Source: Limisphaerales bacterium
GTDB taxonomy: Bacteria > Verrucomicrobiota > Verrucomicrobiia > Limisphaerales > UBA11358
Direction of reading: 5' to 3'
Assembly: GCA_027451565.1 (NCBI GenBank)
Contig: DAIDJC010000155.1
Span: forward strand, 1-8,064
DNA length: 8,064 nucleotides
How positions within the stretch are numbered: position 1 is the first letter of the stretch; each line of letters starts with the position of its first letter. Of the stretch, positions 6,920-8,064 are shown piece by piece. The translations under genes and the position numbers were made by a program. The notes below the pieces were generated by a model. It saw only the letters and a list, made by a program, of their open reading frames with translations, was not told where the DNA came from and did no database searches.

Positions 6920-7321
6920 ATACTGAAGTCCCGGGATTGGGCCTGAGATCATTTGCTTGGGGCTTGCCTGAGTGCGTTCTGACAGAAACGCGCCCGGAAA
7001 GGCTCCCAAGTAAAATTCCCTTGAGCATCATTCACACCCAGCCCAAAAGGCGGAAATCGTCCGCCGCTTGGGCATGATCCCGGGTCCATTCTAAATAGTT
7101 TAGTTCATCAGTCACGCATGCAGGTGCGTTCATCTGGTTCATTGGCCTCCCTTCCGGAGATAAATTCAACGGCCCATGCAAAGCCGTTTTATTTTGAAAT
7201 CCCCACCGTTTTTATGCCCCACGAAGGAATCCCCAAAAACGGGCATGGAAATAAAGGGATTGAATTGGCACACTGGCCAGGAAGGCGAAATCGGTTCATA
7301 CCTTCGACAAATCACGAAAAA
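6920..7321. other. 402-base intergenic region with several small structures
   Basis: No standard gene is evident here. Visible items, left to right: a bulged hairpin GCGTTCT/AGAAACGC at 6974-6991; a two-part hairpin at 7041-7073; a small dyad CTAAA-TAG-TTTAG at 7091-7103; the word GTTCAT at 7103, 7128, 7137 and 7294; and ACGCA/TGCGT arms at 7114-7129. An open frame of 49 codons runs from ATG 7176 to a TGA at 7323-7325 that overlaps the next start as ATGA. It has no well-placed ribosome binding site, so it is only a candidate. No convincing sigma-70 promoter was found. The region likely holds the 3' end of the GH16 transcript and the promoter and leader of the next gene. Confidence 0.5.
7041..7073. 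terminator. Two-part hairpin 121 bases after the GH16 stop, possible terminator or leader structure
   Basis: GCCCAA (7041-7046) pairs with TTGGGC (7068-7073), and inside a 2x2 internal loop GGCGGA (7049-7054) pairs with TCCGCC (7060-7065) around AATCG. All 12 pairs are perfect. No T tract follows (next bases ATGATCCCGGG), so it is not a canonical intrinsic terminator. It could be a Rho-region barrier, an mRNA end stabiliser for the GH16 transcript, or a control element for the downstream gene. Confidence 0.4.
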
Positions 7322-8064
7322 ATGAAAACAGCCAATGGACTCATGGGTATCTTCATTTCAGCAACGCTGGCCAGCGCTGCGGCTGGATCTGACGTGTATT
7401 CCGTCCTGGATTACGGGGCAGTTCGGGACGGCCAGTCTGACGACACTGCGGCTTTTCAAAAAGCATTTGCAGCCGCCAGCAGCGCGGGCGGAGGCGTGGT
7501 ATATGCGCCGCGTGGCAATTACTTTTTCGCAGGCCATCTTGATGTGCCGGATAACGTGACACTCAAGGGAGTCTGGGAATCCGTGCCCTCACATACAGGA
7601 CTGCGGGATGGTGGCAGCGAGACCCCAACCACGGATGGAACCACATTTCTGGTTGTCGAAAATGAGGGAAAAGAGAGCGGACCGGCATTTATCACATTGC
7701 ACAACAACAGCACTTTGAAGGGGGTAACGCTATACTATCCCAGACAAAACCCGGCAGGAGATCCAAAGCCGTATCCGTGGGCCATCGCAATGCGCGGCAA
7801 AAACCCGGCCGTCCTGGCGGTTGAACTGCTCAACCCATACAATGGCATTGACGCCAGTGATAATGCGCGGCATCTCATTCGCGACGTCCAGGGGCAACCC
7901 CTGAGGCGGGGCATTTTCGTGGACAGCGTTTACGACATTGGCCGCATCGAGGACGTGCATTTCAATCCTTGGTGGAGCATGAAACCGGCTCTGTTTCACT
8001 GGCAGGAGAAGCATGGCGAAGCTTTTGTTTTTGGCCGGAGCGACTGGCAATATGTGTTTGACAC
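7322..8064 (+). CDS. Exported pectate-lyase-superfamily (right-handed beta-helix) protein, 3' end cut off
   Basis: The reading frame is open from ATG 7322 to the window edge (247 codons plus 2 bases), so only the N-terminal part is seen. Residues 1-21 look like a signal peptide (MKTANGLMGIFISATLASA, then AAG). Residues ~26-70 carry the N-terminal signature of the Pectate_lyase_3/GH55-like beta-helix family: VLDYGAVRDG, DDTAAFQKAF, then GGGVVYAPRGNY, followed by DVPDNVTLKGV. The middle shows rung-like elements such as HNNSTLKGVTLYYP and VDSVYDIGRIEDVHFNPWW. Members of this superfamily degrade or bind polysaccharides (pectin, 1,3-glucans and others), and the catalytic residues usually lie further along, so the activity cannot be judged here. 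The frame is open upstream to TTG 7265, but ATG 7322 directly precedes the signal peptide. No clear ribosome binding site is visible. Together with the GH16 gene 402 bases upstream it suggests a polysaccharide-breakdown neighbourhood. Confidence 0.85.
   Translation, partial: MKTANGLMGIFISATLASAAAGSDVYSVLDYGAVRDGQSDDTAAFQKAFAAASSAGGGVVYAPRGNYFFAGHLDVPDNVTLKGVWESVPSHTGLRDGGSETPTTDGTTFLVVENEGKESGPAFITLHNNSTLKGVTLYYPRQNPAGDPKPYPWAIAMRGKNPAVLAVELLNPYNGIDASDNARHLIRDVQGQPLRRGIFVDSVYDIGRIEDVHFNPWWSMKPALFHWQEKHGEAFVFGRSDWQYVFD

Noticed and set aside
7264..7282. TTGGCACACTGGCCAGG as a sigma-54 promoter before the beta-helix gene
   Set aside because: TGGCAC fits the -24 element but the -12 TTGC element is absent at the right spacing.

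Overview
The window looks like chromosomal DNA from a Verrucomicrobia-type bacterium, most likely of the Pedosphaera/Limisphaerales kind. The main pointers are a prepilin-like protein with the FTLIELLVVIAIIAIL start and an exact H-X9-DG motif, a secreted protein ending in a tail that resembles those common on verrucomicrobial exported proteins, and moderately high GC with few clear Shine-Dalgarno sites. This placement rests on recalled family patterns; no search was run. All six genes lie on the plus strand.

Positions 120-2911 hold a two-component pair with a 4-base ATGA overlap. The first gene is a NarX/DesK-type (HisKA_3) sensor kinase whose exported part appears to be four OB-fold-like repeats. 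The second is a NarL/FixJ-type response regulator. The 110 bases after it carry two inverted repeats; the second is a perfect 8-bp-arm dyad that could be an operator for the next gene.

Positions 3022-5031 encode a large exported protein with no visible catalytic domain. It has two tandem copies of a ~180-residue module, each with a conserved Cys pair, then a carbohydrate-binding-like beta-sandwich and a C-terminal tail domain. A strong hairpin at 5040-5071 closes this unit. Positions 5086-5931 encode the prepilin-like H-X9-DG protein, which contains a 22-bp perfect palindrome inside a longer terminator-like hairpin.

Positions 6032-6919 encode a secreted glycoside hydrolase family 16 enzyme (beta-1,3-glucanase/laminarinase type). 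A 402-base gap rich in small structures follows. From 7322 to the right edge is the first 247 codons of an exported pectate-lyase-superfamily (right-handed beta-helix) protein, cut by the window end.

Taken together, the region reads as a small polysaccharide-degradation neighbourhood: a sensor pair, a sugar-binding-like surface protein, an endo-glucanase and a beta-helix polysaccharide-active protein, with a prepilin-like protein of unknown role between them. Co-regulation is inference from proximity and from short sequence words shared by the leaders of the last two genes. No RNA genes, CRISPR array, transposase or attachment site were seen.
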